A stretch of 64,000 bases of DNA from Sanguinoderma infundibulare (GCA_032821775.1 JAVLRN010000007.1:310001-374000); one strand, 5' to 3'. Counted from the stretch's first letter, positions 11,690-22,606 are shown. Program-made: numbers and translations. Notes: generated from the sequence alone by a model not told the origin.

Positions 11690-14600
11690 GGTTAGTACGA
11701 GGGCCGAGTGGGGTGTATAGAGCGGAGGGAATACCACAGGAGGACAGGGGACGGGTGGGGAGGAACACGGGGGAATAAAAGCGGTTGGATTTATGGGAGG
11801 CGCGAGCCGTGCGCTGCGCCGCCCTCTGGAGGCAGGCGGCCGTCAAAGTCGTCGGACGGTGGCTGGAAGGATCATTACGAACTTCTCTGTCCGGTCCGTT
11901 CTGCTGCCCCGGAAGCAGTCATGGTTCGGACGTGGAAGCCGTGGCATCTGCTAAAATGAGCCGATGGTTGCCGGGTAATAGACCGGCGTAAGGCAGTAAG
12001 CAAGCACTGTGCATCGAGACAAGCGCGATCAACTGGCCTGCACATCATCCTCCGAGCCGGGTTATCGCAACGCCTAAGTATGTGCGGTAACCCGCGGAGG
12101 CGGATTGTGTCGTGCGGAGTGGGAGCGGGAGGTCGAAAATGGAAGCAGCTGGTTGGCGCATGCTCCGCCGGGCACGGAAGTCAGTGGCAGCGCCCATCGC
12201 GGACGACATGATACTGGCACCTGTGAGAACCCGCCCGAAATTGAAAAAAAGGGAGAAAGTCCGATGAATAAGGGATCATGCACAGTGCACAAGATGCGTA
12301 CCGCCTTGTGACAATTTCTTTTGCATCTGCAGCTGTGCAGATGCGACCGGCACGCTAACAGGGGAGGGATGGTATGGGGCGTGCGATTATCCGAAAGTAC
12401 CGGCAGGATGGGTGCTGGCTGGCTCCGGAAGTCGGGGTACTGAAGCCGCTAGACCAAATTCGTGGAGTCGAGCGGCACCTGACAGATATTGAACGAGGCT
12501 CTCGGCGGATTCGGCTTGGATTCAACTATGACAATACGTCCGACTCGTCCTCCGAATGAATCCATGAAGTAAGGCGAAAACTGTCGGATCCCCGGTCAAG
12601 TCGAATGGTCAACCGCCAGGCCGACTCGGAGGCGAGGGGGCTGTAATCTACGCTACTGGCGTTGATGTGGGTGGAAGTCGGAGGAACTTGAAAGCGACAC
12701 GTAGCCTGCTGGCTGCATCCGGTCACGAGTCTCCTTTGTTTGATGGCATCTCAGATCCTCGTGCTGCTCTTTGCCGAATGCCTCCGCAACTCCGGCTTCT
12801 GGCGCCTGGAGACCGTCGTCAATGTCGTCCTCGTAACTCGTCACTCGTTCGACTCCGACTGGCCGTCGCCGCTCTCTTGGTTCAAGTCGGGACAGAGGAT
12901 GGAAGACCGCTATGGTCAATGCCACAAGCTGGCGGTTCTCGTTCTCTGCTTCATCTCACCATTTACGGCCTGCCCTCTCTGCGAATCCGACTGCTCGCTC
13001 TATCCTGCCGGCTTCTCCTTCGCAGGTCGAGTTGCAACCTCCATCGTTCGCCACAATGCAACATGGGTCTCGAAGTACACCGACTGCCCTTCCCTCGCCG
13101 CCATCGGATGGCGATTGCGGCGGAAATCGTTATCGTTGTCGGGTTCCCCCCTGCCAGAGAATGGTTCGAACCGATTGCTCCTCGAGTCATGTTCGTATGA
13201 TCGTATGTTCAGATGATATATCCATTCTGTGTTCTCTCGTGCCCGCCCCTGTTCGCTTCCCTCCATCCCTGAAGCATCCACGAGTACGAGTTTGGAGTCA
13301 AGGCTTCGCATCGCAGCCATACATTCAACGAGTCGGACCGCCTTCGATTGCCCCAAGGAGCCGTCCCCGATCCTATCTTTTCTTTTCTTCTGACAATTCA
13401 TACCGGTTCGCGCTCTCAACTTCATGTTTTGATGGCATGGATGGCACAGTCGGTCGCTCTCAAACGGGAGCCCCTGTACCAGGTCAGTTTCACGCTTCAA
13501 GCTCTCCGTCGACCAATAACTTACGAATCCATATCTCGTCCTACCCAGCGCTTCCGTGCTCAGTATTGCAATACTCTCGGTCCGTGAACGCTTGGCATTC
13601 ACGCCAAGCTTTCTGATGTTGGAGCCATCCAAATCGCGACCTGGGAACAGCACCCAAATTGGGATGCGTCTATTAGCGTCTCCGATTCTCGCCGTGTGCG
13701 TCCGAGTATACGCGTCAAGATATGTACCTGAATCCTTTTCAAGTTACCGACCGATCCTTTCCAAGCGCTCGATGCTCGGATTTGCGACAGATCAGAGGAC
13801 TTTTGAACATTCAAATTACCTCTCCCAGATCTGTTGTTGTCGGGCACCCTCCACAAAGCCTGGTACGTCACGCGCGGTAACTTTGAAATCCTTTAAATCA
13901 CGCAAGATGTGGACTGTACATTTGTGCCTTGAAGCTGAAACTTTGCTCTTACAGTGTTATCTTCATGACGCGCGCCGCATCCATCATTGAAGACTGAAGA
14001 CTGCCAGCTGCCACCTCCATGTTCACTGCCTTGTCCTTCCACAACGGGTCTCCCTGTTCGCAGCGAGCTTGACTCCGACTCCGACTCCGAGAGTTCCGCG
14101 CCGACGGCCGCTCCAACCAATCTTCGCCGATGCGAAGCTCGCAAGAATCTCCGTCGGGGCGCGTTCTTTTACATATCACATAGTACGTGCCTCGCCGAAA
14201 CCCAAACATATCGCCCTGATTCTTCCATTGTTTCCAACCAACAGGACCCTGGGTGAGGTCCCGCTCCTGCGCCTCCGTCTCAGTTGCATGTGGAGCCGCG
14301 ACGCGCACCGGCCGAAACGGTTGGATCGACGCGGATATTTAAATGGCACCGCATGGGATTGGACTGTTGACGAGCACCGTCCGAGACGACGTGGATTCCG
14401 TGGGTCCCGAAACGCCAATTTCGAGCACTCTGGACGCACACCCCTGCGATCATCGCTGCTTTCAGGTCCAATCAGGTCCCCGAGGGCGCTGCCGGTCCGG
14501 TGTCGGTTCTCGTTCGTCCCTTTCGTTGCAGTGCAGAATGTGGACCGAGTTTCCTGCTGTACCTTTCGGTGATGGTTGCATTGTGAGTGTGTCAGTGGCG

Positions 14601-15470
14601 CGACGGCAGGGCTATGGTGCGATACTAATTGGGCTCCGCTGCTGGGCAGATGTCGAGTTTATTCACGTCTCGGAGGCCTCCAAGTTGTCCTTCGTTGATA
14701 TAGAGGCGCAGTAATAGTACTACCCAGTACGTTTGAATGATTGTATCTGCCTTAACTCGAACTTTCGCCAATCTAGGACGAGCAGTATATGCTCCCGCAA
14801 TGCATGGGCGGCCTTACTTACTAATAGGCTTTCTTATCGGATTTACAGACCTACTTACTCACTTTACTTACTTATCGGCATCTTCCGATACGCACAGTCA
14901 TTTTCTGTTCCGGCTCACGCTCGTTCTTTCCCTCAGTTCTTCCGCCCGACTGAGGTATGTTCTCTATAGCTACACGTATACGTTCATTACTGACTCTATG
15001 TACCTAGCTCGGCGACGCTCCTCATGCGTCTCATTACCGCATGGGTTGGCGTGGAATATGATTTGAATGACCAGCTAGACGAACAATGGCCAGACGCAAT
15101 CCGCATTTGTTCCGGATACATGTTTTACAGAAGCGCCGTACATGTCCCAGGTTCTCCGCCCTCCTACTCTAATTCGACGAGTACCGCTTTTTACGCAGAG
15201 TGATCGTCTGGCACGGCATTCCATGCCCAACGGCATGCAACAGGTGCGGAGATCGGTGCTCGTACAGCCACGACTGTGCTGCGACTGGCATGGATGAAGC
15301 ACGCGCGGCGAAATGCCAGGGCATTAGCTCTCCGCGTCCCAGAAAACAGACCGGATCGGCGACAGCGACAGTACGATGGACAGCTGTGTCGGTCGATAAT
15401 CCAATCGCGCTCGCCGCATTTCGCTGAAACCCGACCCCGGCACCGGTCACTTCACGACGGGCCGCTGATG
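11690..15470. other. Long stretch without a recognisable gene
   Basis: Several open frames of 120-234 codons overlap on both strands between 12650 and 14720 (for example 12912-13616 plus and 13000-13653 minus). None contains a domain I recognise, and splice-joined versions gave nothing coherent. The sequence has normal CpG content, unlike the relic region on the right. 13990-14110 holds a run of GACTCC repeats (DSDSDSES if read on plus). 14800-14880 holds repeated CTTACT units. I treat this as intergenic or unrecognised, possibly lineage-specific. Confidence 0.35.
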
Positions 15471-15875
15471 AGCGGGGTGCACCTGGATCTCAAGGTACGT
15501 TCAAGTCTAACGGTGATGATACACCGGTTTGGCGGGGCGCCCTCTGACGCACGGCTGCTGACAGGGACAGGGATTCCGCGCGGGCAAGTTCAGCTGCATG
15601 GCTGACGGTACCGGGTCTGTCGACCGACGCTCGACCATCAGCGCCAACGTCATCGTATGCTGCCACCTGATTTGGAGCGATACTTCACACGATCGCCGTC
15701 GTGTTCTTCGAGGGACAGGCGGAGCGCTCGCGGTGCGTCTTCATCCTCCCTGAGAACGCAGACCCGACCAGACTGACGTACGAGGCGTGGCTCATGCCGG
15801 GGGACGAAGACCGTGGACGCTCGACTGTCCGACTCGTCAGCGTGTGGCGGGCCAGAGGGAATGGGTGTGGAAGTT
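15471..15875 (+). pseudogene. Possible fragment of an unidentified spliced gene
   Basis: A donor at 15494 (AAG|GTACGT) and an acceptor just before 15565 (CTGACAG) would join GVHLDLK to GQGFRAGKFSCMADGTGSVD. About 100 bases later another frame reads AVVFFEGQAERSRCVFILPE and continues with NADPTRLTYEAWLMPGDED up to a TAG at 15874. The two blocks are in different frames and lack a clear start. They look like real protein segments, but I do not recognise the family. It may be a gene fragment or a chance frame. Confidence 0.2.
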
Positions 15876-16224
15876 AGCGCTTATCTGGGTGCTCCACCTT
15901 CCCTGTTCGAATTCGACTGCGACATCCTGCAACATTTATCCTACGCGCGAGGAGAGTTTCACTTTGGCCTCCCGTGTGGTTCGTCGCCAAGGCACGTTCG
16001 GAATGGATGCTGCTTGAACTTCACTTTGACGCTCCATGGTTACTGGCGCTTCAACTTCACCTGCCTTGTACCATTGTTGTTTCATTGTCGTCCGAGCGTG
16101 GGCGTCGCCTTCATGAGAGGTGAGTGTCATTCCAGGATTTTGACTGGTTGCTGATTTGATGTAATCTTCGCAGGGCTGAGGAACTATAAGGCGCCTGACA
16201 TTACTTTGGGTGCTTCGGGACGAT
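15876..16224. other. Spacer, nothing recognised
   Basis: Short frames on the plus strand with no family resemblance. The stretch ends where the shared MFS upstream block begins. Confidence 0.3.
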
Positions 16225-17271
16225 TTACCACTCGCTTCCCACCTCCTTATGGCCGTGCACAGCGAACACAGTGTCTGCCTCGCGCATAGGGCGCGTTTTG
16301 TTCATCTGGCTGCATAGGGCGCATTTCCCTTGTGGACGTTTGGTCCTTCTCGAGGTGGAGATCACGGTGTTCCCCACTTGTGGACGCGATCGTCGACGGA
16401 TCGCCGAAGACACCACATGCCGAACCACTTCGCCAATGGATCCAGGAGGAGGAGGAGGATCGCGTTGGAGCGTCGGGAAGGACGGGCGGACATCGTATCC
16501 CGATTCGTCTCCCTCCGTTTCTCTTCTATTCGCCTCCGGTTTCGGTCTCGTACTCTCGGTATCAGCAATTCTCCCTCGTTTTTCACCTTCATCCCTTCTG
16601 AAACCTGACATTCAGGCCGCTGTACGCTTGTGACGTAGAGACGGTAGGTCTCAAGCACACTCGACGCGACCACGCACTGCTGTTGGGGGTACGGCGACCC
16701 CATGTTATTCACGCACAACATGTACGACGTTTGGTGCGAAGGGCGATCGACTCTCTCCAGCCTCGTCACTCTCGGACAGTCCCGGTTTCAAGTCGTGTGG
16801 AGGTTTGTGAATGGCGATCCCGGCCGCGAAGGGGTCACAGCGCGCACGTATATATATGTGGGGCCTCGGACCCGCCAAAGCAAGTTCTCTTCCTCACCTC
16901 CCAGTCTCTCTGCGCCAGTGCGGGTTACAGCGAGTGTTCCCGTCCGCGCCTCTCCGTTTCGTACCCGCCATTCCAGTCTCATCGTCGTGTCAGTCCATTC
17001 GGTTCGCGACAGTCCATCCTGTTCGCGCTAGTCCGTCCCCGGTTAGTTTCCCTTCGATTCGACAGAGCCCGGCATCCGACATTGACGTATATCTACGGCT
17101 CGAATGTGTCACTTGAGTTCTCGTCTTATCCCTGCGATTAGCCTGCGGTATCGACTAAGAGCATCGTTGCCCGTTATTTAACCACCCACGTCGTTTCGTA
17201 AGTCATTCGACGCTACCGTGTATTCCTCACTGCTGACATATTGACTAGACATCCCTCCAACGCGCGCACTC
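16225..17271 (+). promoter_or_regulatory. MFS-5 promoter, leader intron and upstream block copy (inverted)
   Basis: This is the plus-strand counterpart of the blocks upstream of MFS-1 to MFS-3. It holds the VDAIVDGSPKTPHAEPLRQW frame at about 16378-16440, the ATCGTATCCCGATTCGTC stretch (about 16490), a TATATATA element at 16849-16857 in gcgcgcacgtatatatatgt, and ATTTAACCACCCACGTCG at about 17176. A leader intron runs from 17198 to 17248 with donor GTAAGT, branch CTGAC and acceptor CTAG, 23 nt before the ATG. If the TATA element is used, the leader is nearly 400 nt before splicing. Confidence 0.55.
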
Positions 17272-18907
17272 ATGCCCCTCGATCACGAAAAGCTCGTCTC
17301 GTCTCCGGTTGTGCAGGATACGACACCCACTCCATCTGCCACTGACGTAGAGCAACCGACGACTCCGTCTCGAGACAACGCCTGTCCAGACGGAGGTTTC
17401 AAGGCCTGGCTGACCGTTATGGGGCAGCTGTGATATTCTTGTTGTTCGGGCCCCTCTCAGGATTCGGCGTGTTCGAGACGTACTACGCCCAGCATCAGCT
17501 CCGCCGCGTCTCACTCTCTACCATCTCCTGGATCGGCGGATTGCAAGGTTGGATATTTGATTTCTCTGTACGTCTCTCTCGCGAATTCCCAGGTTCCCCC
17601 ATGTGGCTCATGCAGCCGATGCACGTATTCGCTTTCAATGGTTTTCTTTGGGGTCGCATCTTCGACGTGTACGGTCCGCGCGTCTTATTGATCACCGGGT
17701 CCATCTTGCTCGTCCTCAGCACTATGACCATCAGCGTCTGCACCGAGCTTTACCAGTTCCTCCTCGCCCAAGGTCTGCTCCGCCCATTGGCCTATGGGAT
17801 GCTGTGAGCCGGTCCCGTGATGCGCTCACCTTCAAATTCGGCGCTGATCGCGTTTCCAGATATTATCCGGCAATGGCTTCCATTGCTACCCATTTCATAA
17901 AACGCCGTGCCGCCGCTTTGGGAATAGCAGGAGCAATTTTTGGCTTAGGTGAGTGGCAGCAGAAATACCCACCTCATTATTTGAACCGACGCTTAACCGG
18001 ACGCTCCAGGGGGTATAACGTTTCCTATAGCGGGCCCTGAGCTGTTTGCTCGCATCGGATTCGGATGGACGATGCGCACCTGGGGTTTCTTGGAGCTCGT
18101 TCTGTGCGGTATCGGGTGCGCGACTGTGACTCGCCGCATCACCGTCGGGACAGGCTCTTCGAGTGCTCTTCCAGGTCTCCTGACCAGCTTGCGCGATGTG
18201 CCCTTCGTATTGTTGGTCGCAGGCACTTTCGTGGTCGAGTTGGGTGAGCAACGCACGCATTCACCTTCATCTTCCATTCAGCTAATCCGTTCGTCGTCGT
18301 TTCGAACAAGGTAACTCTATATCGTACACCTATCTTCCCAGCTACGCCGTCTCCAAGGGCGTCCCGTCCTCGACTGCATTCTACATTGTTTCTGCGCTGA
18401 ACGGCGGAAGCATTGTCGGATACATCATCGGCGCACTGGTCGCGGACGTTGCCGGCTGCTTCAACGTCATCACCCCCGCCGTGTTCCTCATGGGCCTGTT
18501 CACACTGGTATTCTGGATGCTCGCCGAGACCCTCGTGCAGATCGTCTGCTTCGCGGTCGTGTACGGCTTCTTCGTGGGCACGTACATCACTCTGGCCATC
18601 CCGTGTGTCGCGCGGGTCTCGGACGTCAGGGAGATCGGGACGAGGTTTGGGATCCTGTGCAGCGTCCAGTCCTTTGCGTAAGTCTCAATGCGTTAATTCC
18701 CTCGCATCTCGACTGTCTGTGTTTGACTGACGTGGACCCCTTCACGGGAACCTCGCAGGACCTCCTGCAGGAGGCGCGCTATTGAGGGTTGTCGACGGGA
18801 GGTACACGGGCATGATCGGCCTGTCTGGCGGAATGTTGGTTGCCAGCTCGCTTCTCATGCTCCTCTCGAAGTACAAAGTGAACCGAGACCTACTCGCGCG
18901 GGTGTAA
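17272..18907 (+). pseudogene. MFS-5: inverted copy of the MFS-2 transporter, frameshifted and with a lost splice acceptor
   Basis: The start at 17272 gives MPLDHEKLV, then CPDGGFKAWLTVMG. At 17421-17424 the run GGGG needs one more G for the frame GAAVIFLLFGP; as written it reads GQL-stop. The rest matches MFS-2 closely: FGVFETYYAQHQLRRVS, LWGRIFDVYGPRVLLITG, HFIKRRAAALGIA, RIGFGWTMRTWGFLELVL, AFYIVSALNGGSIVGY, ADVAGCFNVITPAVFLMGL and SDVREIGTRFG, ending SKYKVNRDLLARV with the stop at 18905-18907. The acceptor of the last intron, ttcacag in MFS-2, is ttcacgg at 18741-18747. The nearest downstream AG would break the frame. Two independent lesions make a dead copy likely, although the single missing G alone could be a sequencing error. 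Confidence 0.8.
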
Positions 18908-19504
18908 CCAGAAATATCGACCTCAATGGGATCACGGTCGAAATGCGAGGCTTCGACCGGAGTCGTCCTCGCGCTCGCGTTCGGGGGCAGCTAGTACCAA
19001 TGACGTTGACGAGCGCGTTGGTCGAAGAGCAACTTGGATACGCGTGATCCGGTCGAGTAGCAAACGTTGACTGGCATGCGACCGCGCTCCATTCACAATA
19101 CCGTCGCGGTCCACGCTCGAGGGCGCTTGGTGGGCCCCCCGAGCTGGCAGTTAGAATTTGATGTCGCGCCAGTCGCGACCATGTGCTATGTACATAGCAG
19201 CAGAAGCGTATCATAGAACGGCGAACTCATCCACGACGGCGCTCGACATCGACGCATGTGAAACGTGCGGCTGTAGCTCCTCAATGCTGACGTCCGATTG
19301 CAGGAGCATGATCGTAGTTGCCTGTGCGGTTCTTGAAGCTTGAAGACCACCGTCAGGCCAATTGACAACTGACACGCGAATAACTCAGCGGGCCGCCTAG
19401 AATCCACATCATGTGGTCAACGAGGTGCATATTGAATGTCGCTAATATGAAGTCATGCTGCCATTCATAGCTATAGACGTGTTCGCTACTCGTGCGCGAC
19501 CCTT
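18908..19504. other. Shared 3' spacer of MFS-5 and the F-box gene
   Basis: No coding signal. The two genes converge here, so this should hold both 3' untranslated regions. No repeat or RNA gene is seen. Confidence 0.4.
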
Positions 19505-21364
19505 CTAGTAATAATCCCAAATGTTCGTGTGACTGTACGCTTCTCTGTCTCGGCTACGCCGAAACGCGGCCAAGACGGTCAGGCGATCCAGCTGTTCCAC
19601 CGGATAATCTGGCGGAACGTGCCCAGCAGCCACTTCCAGCTGCCTGGGGTGCGCCTGCGTCAGCTCTTCCGGACCCTCTTCCTGTGGCTGGGCTCGTTCC
19701 TCTGCCTGAACGGCATCCACGGCGCCTTGGGGACCATCCGGAAGCGTCTCCACTTCTTCCACGTCCTCGCTGATGTCAGGGTCCGATCCATCCTGGTCCG
19801 CTTCAGAGAGGGCGGACGTGGAGTGGTCGCAACCGCACTCTTCCTCGTCCTCCTCGTCGCTGGTCCACTCGCCGCACGACGATGCGCAGAGAGCGTCCAA
19901 CTCCGCTTCCGTCATCCCCATCGCCTCGTCACCCTCTTTCAGCAAGATCGCACGCACCTCATCAGGCTGGTACACCGCTGGCCAGGCCTCTTTGCCAACG
20001 TCGCGCCCTCGGTGCGTGATCTCACAGAGATCCTGGGGGATGATCAACGCCGCTGTCTGCGCGACCCATCCCTGCGGGAAGCGGTAGTAGAGCACATCGT
20101 CCGAGCCCTCCGGGAGCAAGTCAGGATGGCAGATCCAAGGCCAGTCCGGATGCCTATCGTGGGACTTGAAGTCGCCAGTGGGGTTGTCGCTCGTCAAGAG
20201 CCACCGCATAGTACGGAGCGAGCGAAGGTTGCTCGCCGGTTTGAGTACAGAGCTGCAGCGGGGGAGCGGATTCCCAGAGTACATTGTTGCCATCCTGTAG
20301 CGCATCCAATGCGTCCATAGATCGAGGTGCTTTAGAGTTGGGGAGTCGAGGAGGAGGCGGCAAGGCGACAACCAGGGAACGGTAAGGTGCTCCAACAAGG
20401 GGCAGACGGAGGAAAGCGCAAGGGGCATGTACTCCGTAGCTCGTTTGAATAAGTCCCCGGTCGGGTAGAGATGGAGGTAGCGTAGCCGAGAGCCGAACTG
20501 CTCCAAGAACGGTTTGGGCCATCCGTTACATTGCAGGACGGTGAGGCCAGCAAGTCGTGGGAGCTTCCAGCGCGAGCACATGTACTGCTCCAGGAGCGGC
20601 TTGTCTGCGAAAACGGAGAGGTTGATCAGGAAAGGTAGAGACACCACCAAGAGGTCCATAAGCTCGGCCGAACATTCGAAGCCGGAGGTCGGTTGTCCTA
20701 GAGACAGAGACTCTAGCGCCTTTAACGTCGGGAGGAGTTTGTGTATTGCCGTCAGTTTGACATCGTCGATGACGCATTGCATGCCGAGAAAACGCAAGTT
20801 GGAAGTCGCGGCTTGAAGAATCGGAGGACTAGAGAGGGCGGGTGCCATCATGATGAACCACAATGGGTTGAAGAAGCCGTCGCATTCGTCGTCATTTGGA
20901 GTGAGACACTGGAGGGGAAAGTTTTTGTGAGGGTGATAAGAGAAAGATCGAAGGGTGGTGCATCGACTAAATATGAGCTCCAAGTCTTCACGGATGACAT
21001 CTAAACAGGACGCCGCCACTACACAAGAGTCCCATCGGATGCTTTTGACCAGCCCACCGAGGCTTGAACCAACATCAGCGGCACGAAGGGTGTCTGCTAA
21101 TGCGGAGACCTGGCCCATTCGGCGGAGGACGATGTCGCTGTACAGCACGGACATGCCAGGCCAATACGATGCTCTGCAGATGAGTGGCAAGGCCTTCTTC
21201 GATCGAATCACTTGGAACCATGGGTTGTGCGCACCCGGAAGAATCGACGGGTCGAACTGGTACGTCGGCTCGGCGGTCGCCAAGCAGAAGATCGGGCGGA
21301 GAACTTCAAATGGAAGGCTTGAAAACGTCGATGTCTTCTGACAGCTGGCATCGATGGGTTCCAT
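19505..21364 (-). CDS. F-box/leucine-rich-repeat-like protein, single exon, 619 residues
   Basis: The N-terminus (FSSLPFEVLRPIFCLA, residues about 14-30) is a basidiomycete F-box, expected to bind Skp1 in an SCF ubiquitin ligase. Residues about 90-400 contain spaced leucine-rich segments such as LRSFSY, LRFLGMQ, LESLSLGQ, LRYLHLY and LEHLTVPWLSPCRLLLDS that fit an irregular LRR substrate-binding fold. The C-terminal 150 residues are acidic and low in complexity (SDEEDEEECGC) and may be disordered. The frame is open without introns over 1.86 kb and has GC-rich codons, so it is a real gene. The target is unknown. It converges with MFS-5. Confidence 0.85.
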   Translation of the reverse strand: MEPIDASCQKTSTFSSLPFEVLRPIFCLATAEPTYQFDPSILPGAHNPWFQVIRSKKALPLICRASYWPGMSVLYSDIVLRRMGQVSALADTLRAADVGSSLGGLVKSIRWDSCVVAASCLDVIREDLELIFSRCTTLRSFSYHPHKNFPLQCLTPNDDECDGFFNPLWFIMMAPALSSPPILQAATSNLRFLGMQCVIDDVKLTAIHKLLPTLKALESLSLGQPTSGFECSAELMDLLVVSLPFLINLSVFADKPLLEQYMCSRWKLPRLAGLTVLQCNGWPKPFLEQFGSRLRYLHLYPTGDLFKRATEYMPLALSSVCPLLEHLTVPWLSPCRLLLDSPTLKHLDLWTHWMRYRMATMYSGNPLPRCSSVLKPASNLRSLRTMRWLLTSDNPTGDFKSHDRHPDWPWICHPDLLPEGSDDVLYYRFPQGWVAQTAALIIPQDLCEITHRGRDVGKEAWPAVYQPDEVRAILLKEGDEAMGMTEAELDALCASSCGEWTSDEEDEEECGCDHSTSALSEADQDGSDPDISEDVEEVETLPDGPQGAVDAVQAEERAQPQEEGPEELTQAHPRQLEVAAGHVPPDYPVEQLDRLTVLAAFRRSRDREAYSHTNIWDYY

Positions 21365-21537
21365 TAATGCCTATCACGGGTGCATTTCAGCTACGTTGAG
21401 CCTGGACAATGAACAGTCCCAACCACATACCCCACTCTGGCGCATCAAGGCAGCAACTGCTGCTTTCAACGCTACTTGCTCCTTTCGAAGCACAGTCACT
21501 TCCTGTGTAACAGGCGCATCAACGTCTATTACCACAG

Positions 21538-21880
21538 CTAGAGTATGCGACCACTTACCGCCGTTAGTTCAGCCACGGAATTAACAAGTTGTTCATTCTC
21601 TGCTTTGAGACCGACGTTTTCCTCGCGAATGTTGGCAGTGGCTTGTATGACACCAGTCAGCAAGAAGTCCAGGTCGTGGGTACACCCACGAGAGTCCATG
21701 TTGAGCTGTATGAGACCGCCGAGTTTGAGGAAGACGAAGGAGTGGTTGGGTGTTGCGGTCAATGGTAAGGCTCCAAGGCGTAGCAAACTTGAAGAACGTG
21801 ACCGCACCCAAGCGCGCAAGGCCGGCCGTTCCCGTAGTGAAGCGCCCAGCAAGCTCAGGCTTCGCCGTCGTTGACGCCAT
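21538..21880 (-). pseudogene. Probable decayed small gene with a coiled-coil end
   Basis: From an ATG at 21880 the frame reads MASTTAKPELAGRFTTGTAG and LARLGAVTFFKFAT. Near 21760 the coherent reading passes into another frame: SFVFLKLGGLIQLNMDSRG, then DLDFLLTGVIQATANIREEN and GLKAENEQLVNSVAEL, stopping near 21540. The second part would be a short coiled coil. No clear GT-AG pair joins the frames, so a one- or two-base shift is the simplest reading. I do not recognise the family. Confidence 0.35.
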
Positions 21881-22139
21881 TTACGTTTCGCCCAACCATC
21901 TCCATCGCAGTATTCTGTCCATCCTCCACCATAATTGTCATGCGGCATCAACTGAGGAGTCACGCGTCGGTCTATGCCTCTAGCAAGCAAATAAGCATAC
22001 TGTCAGCCCAAGAATTCCCACGAGATCGATCATTGGTTACATCACCGTTTGCTAGCCACCATTCAGCCGGCGTGCCGTGAGGCCTTGTGCCGAGGAGGCT
22101 GACCTTGGGCTAACCGGGCTAAATGCGAATGTTGGAGGG

Positions 22140-22218
22140 TATATAATGCCCTACTCGGGGCCGCCAGCCTTCATCTCGCCTCTCCCGCCTCCTCTTCTTC
22201 CTCTCGGCTTCGGTCCAA
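22140..22218 (+). promoter_or_regulatory. TATA box and pyrimidine-rich start region of an unidentified transcript
   Basis: TATATAAT lies at 22140-22147. A CT-rich tract (cgcctctcccgcctcctctt) follows 35-55 bases downstream, as at many fungal transcription starts, and ends in TTCGGTCCAAG just before a GTGAGT donor-like motif at 22220. No convincing open frame follows, so a non-coding or long-leader transcript is possible. Confidence 0.4.
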
Positions 22219-22445
22219 GGTGAGTGCTTTCCGCTCGGTTGTGGGCTTGGTGGAAGGTGCGTGGGTTCTTTTGGTCGTGGTCTGCTGCCACAGGTGCGTG
22301 CGTTTCTTTCGGTTGTGGTGTGGTGTGGTTCTAAGGTGCGTGCATTTATCTTGGTTGTGGGTTTCGGCTTCCAGGTGCGTAGTTTATTTTCGTTGTGGGT
22401 TTCGGCTCCAAGGTGCGTGTTTCCTTCCCTCTGGTGTGGGCGTAG
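22219..22445 (+). repeat. Minisatellite of about six 37-42 bp units, each opening with a splice-donor-like motif
   Basis: Units begin at about 22219, 22256, 22293, 22335, 22374 and 22412. Each starts AAGGTGMGTG or close to it and contains TCGGTTGTGGG-type sequence. The unit boundary equals a consensus 5' splice site (AAG|GTGCGT). The minus-strand frame across it (22119-22670) is repetitive Thr/Pro/Lys-rich sequence and is not treated as a gene. Confidence 0.65.
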
Positions 22446-22571
22446 GATATCCTGTAGCTCTTGGTAGTCGGTGTAGTAGGAATCATGTAGGTTTTGGTAG
22501 CGATGTTCCCGAGGGAGGGACTCCGGTCCTGGCGCATACCTTTTCGTGGTCCTCGGGATAAGTACCTTCTT

Positions 22572-22606
22572 GCTCGTCGTCTCTCGCGAAGGGAGAGACG
22601 ACGAGC
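22572..22606. repeat. Perfect 14-bp stem hairpin
   Basis: GCTCGTCGTCTCTC (22572-22585) and GAGAGACGACGAGC (22593-22606) are exact reverse complements around a 7-base loop, GCGAAGG. The stem can extend by a T-G wobble and an A-T pair outward. It lies about 430 bases downstream of the TATA box at 22140, so it could be part of that transcript or mark its 3' end. Confidence 0.75.

Noticed and set aside
13000..13653. 217-codon minus-strand frame, and the overlapping 234-codon plus-strand frame at 12912-13616
   Set aside because: Neither has a recognisable domain and each overlaps the other. I cannot choose one as real.
1..18907. A secondary-metabolite cluster formed by the MFS genes
   Set aside because: No backbone synthase, terpene cyclase, prenyltransferase or P450 lies among them. 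Tandem duplication alone explains the array.
19529..20320. 263-codon plus-strand frame
   Set aside because: It is antisense to the F-box gene at 19505-21364, which has a far better protein reading.
22219..22445. CRISPR-like repeat array
   Set aside because: This is eukaryotic DNA, and the units are continuous degenerate tandem repeats rather than exact repeats with unique spacers.
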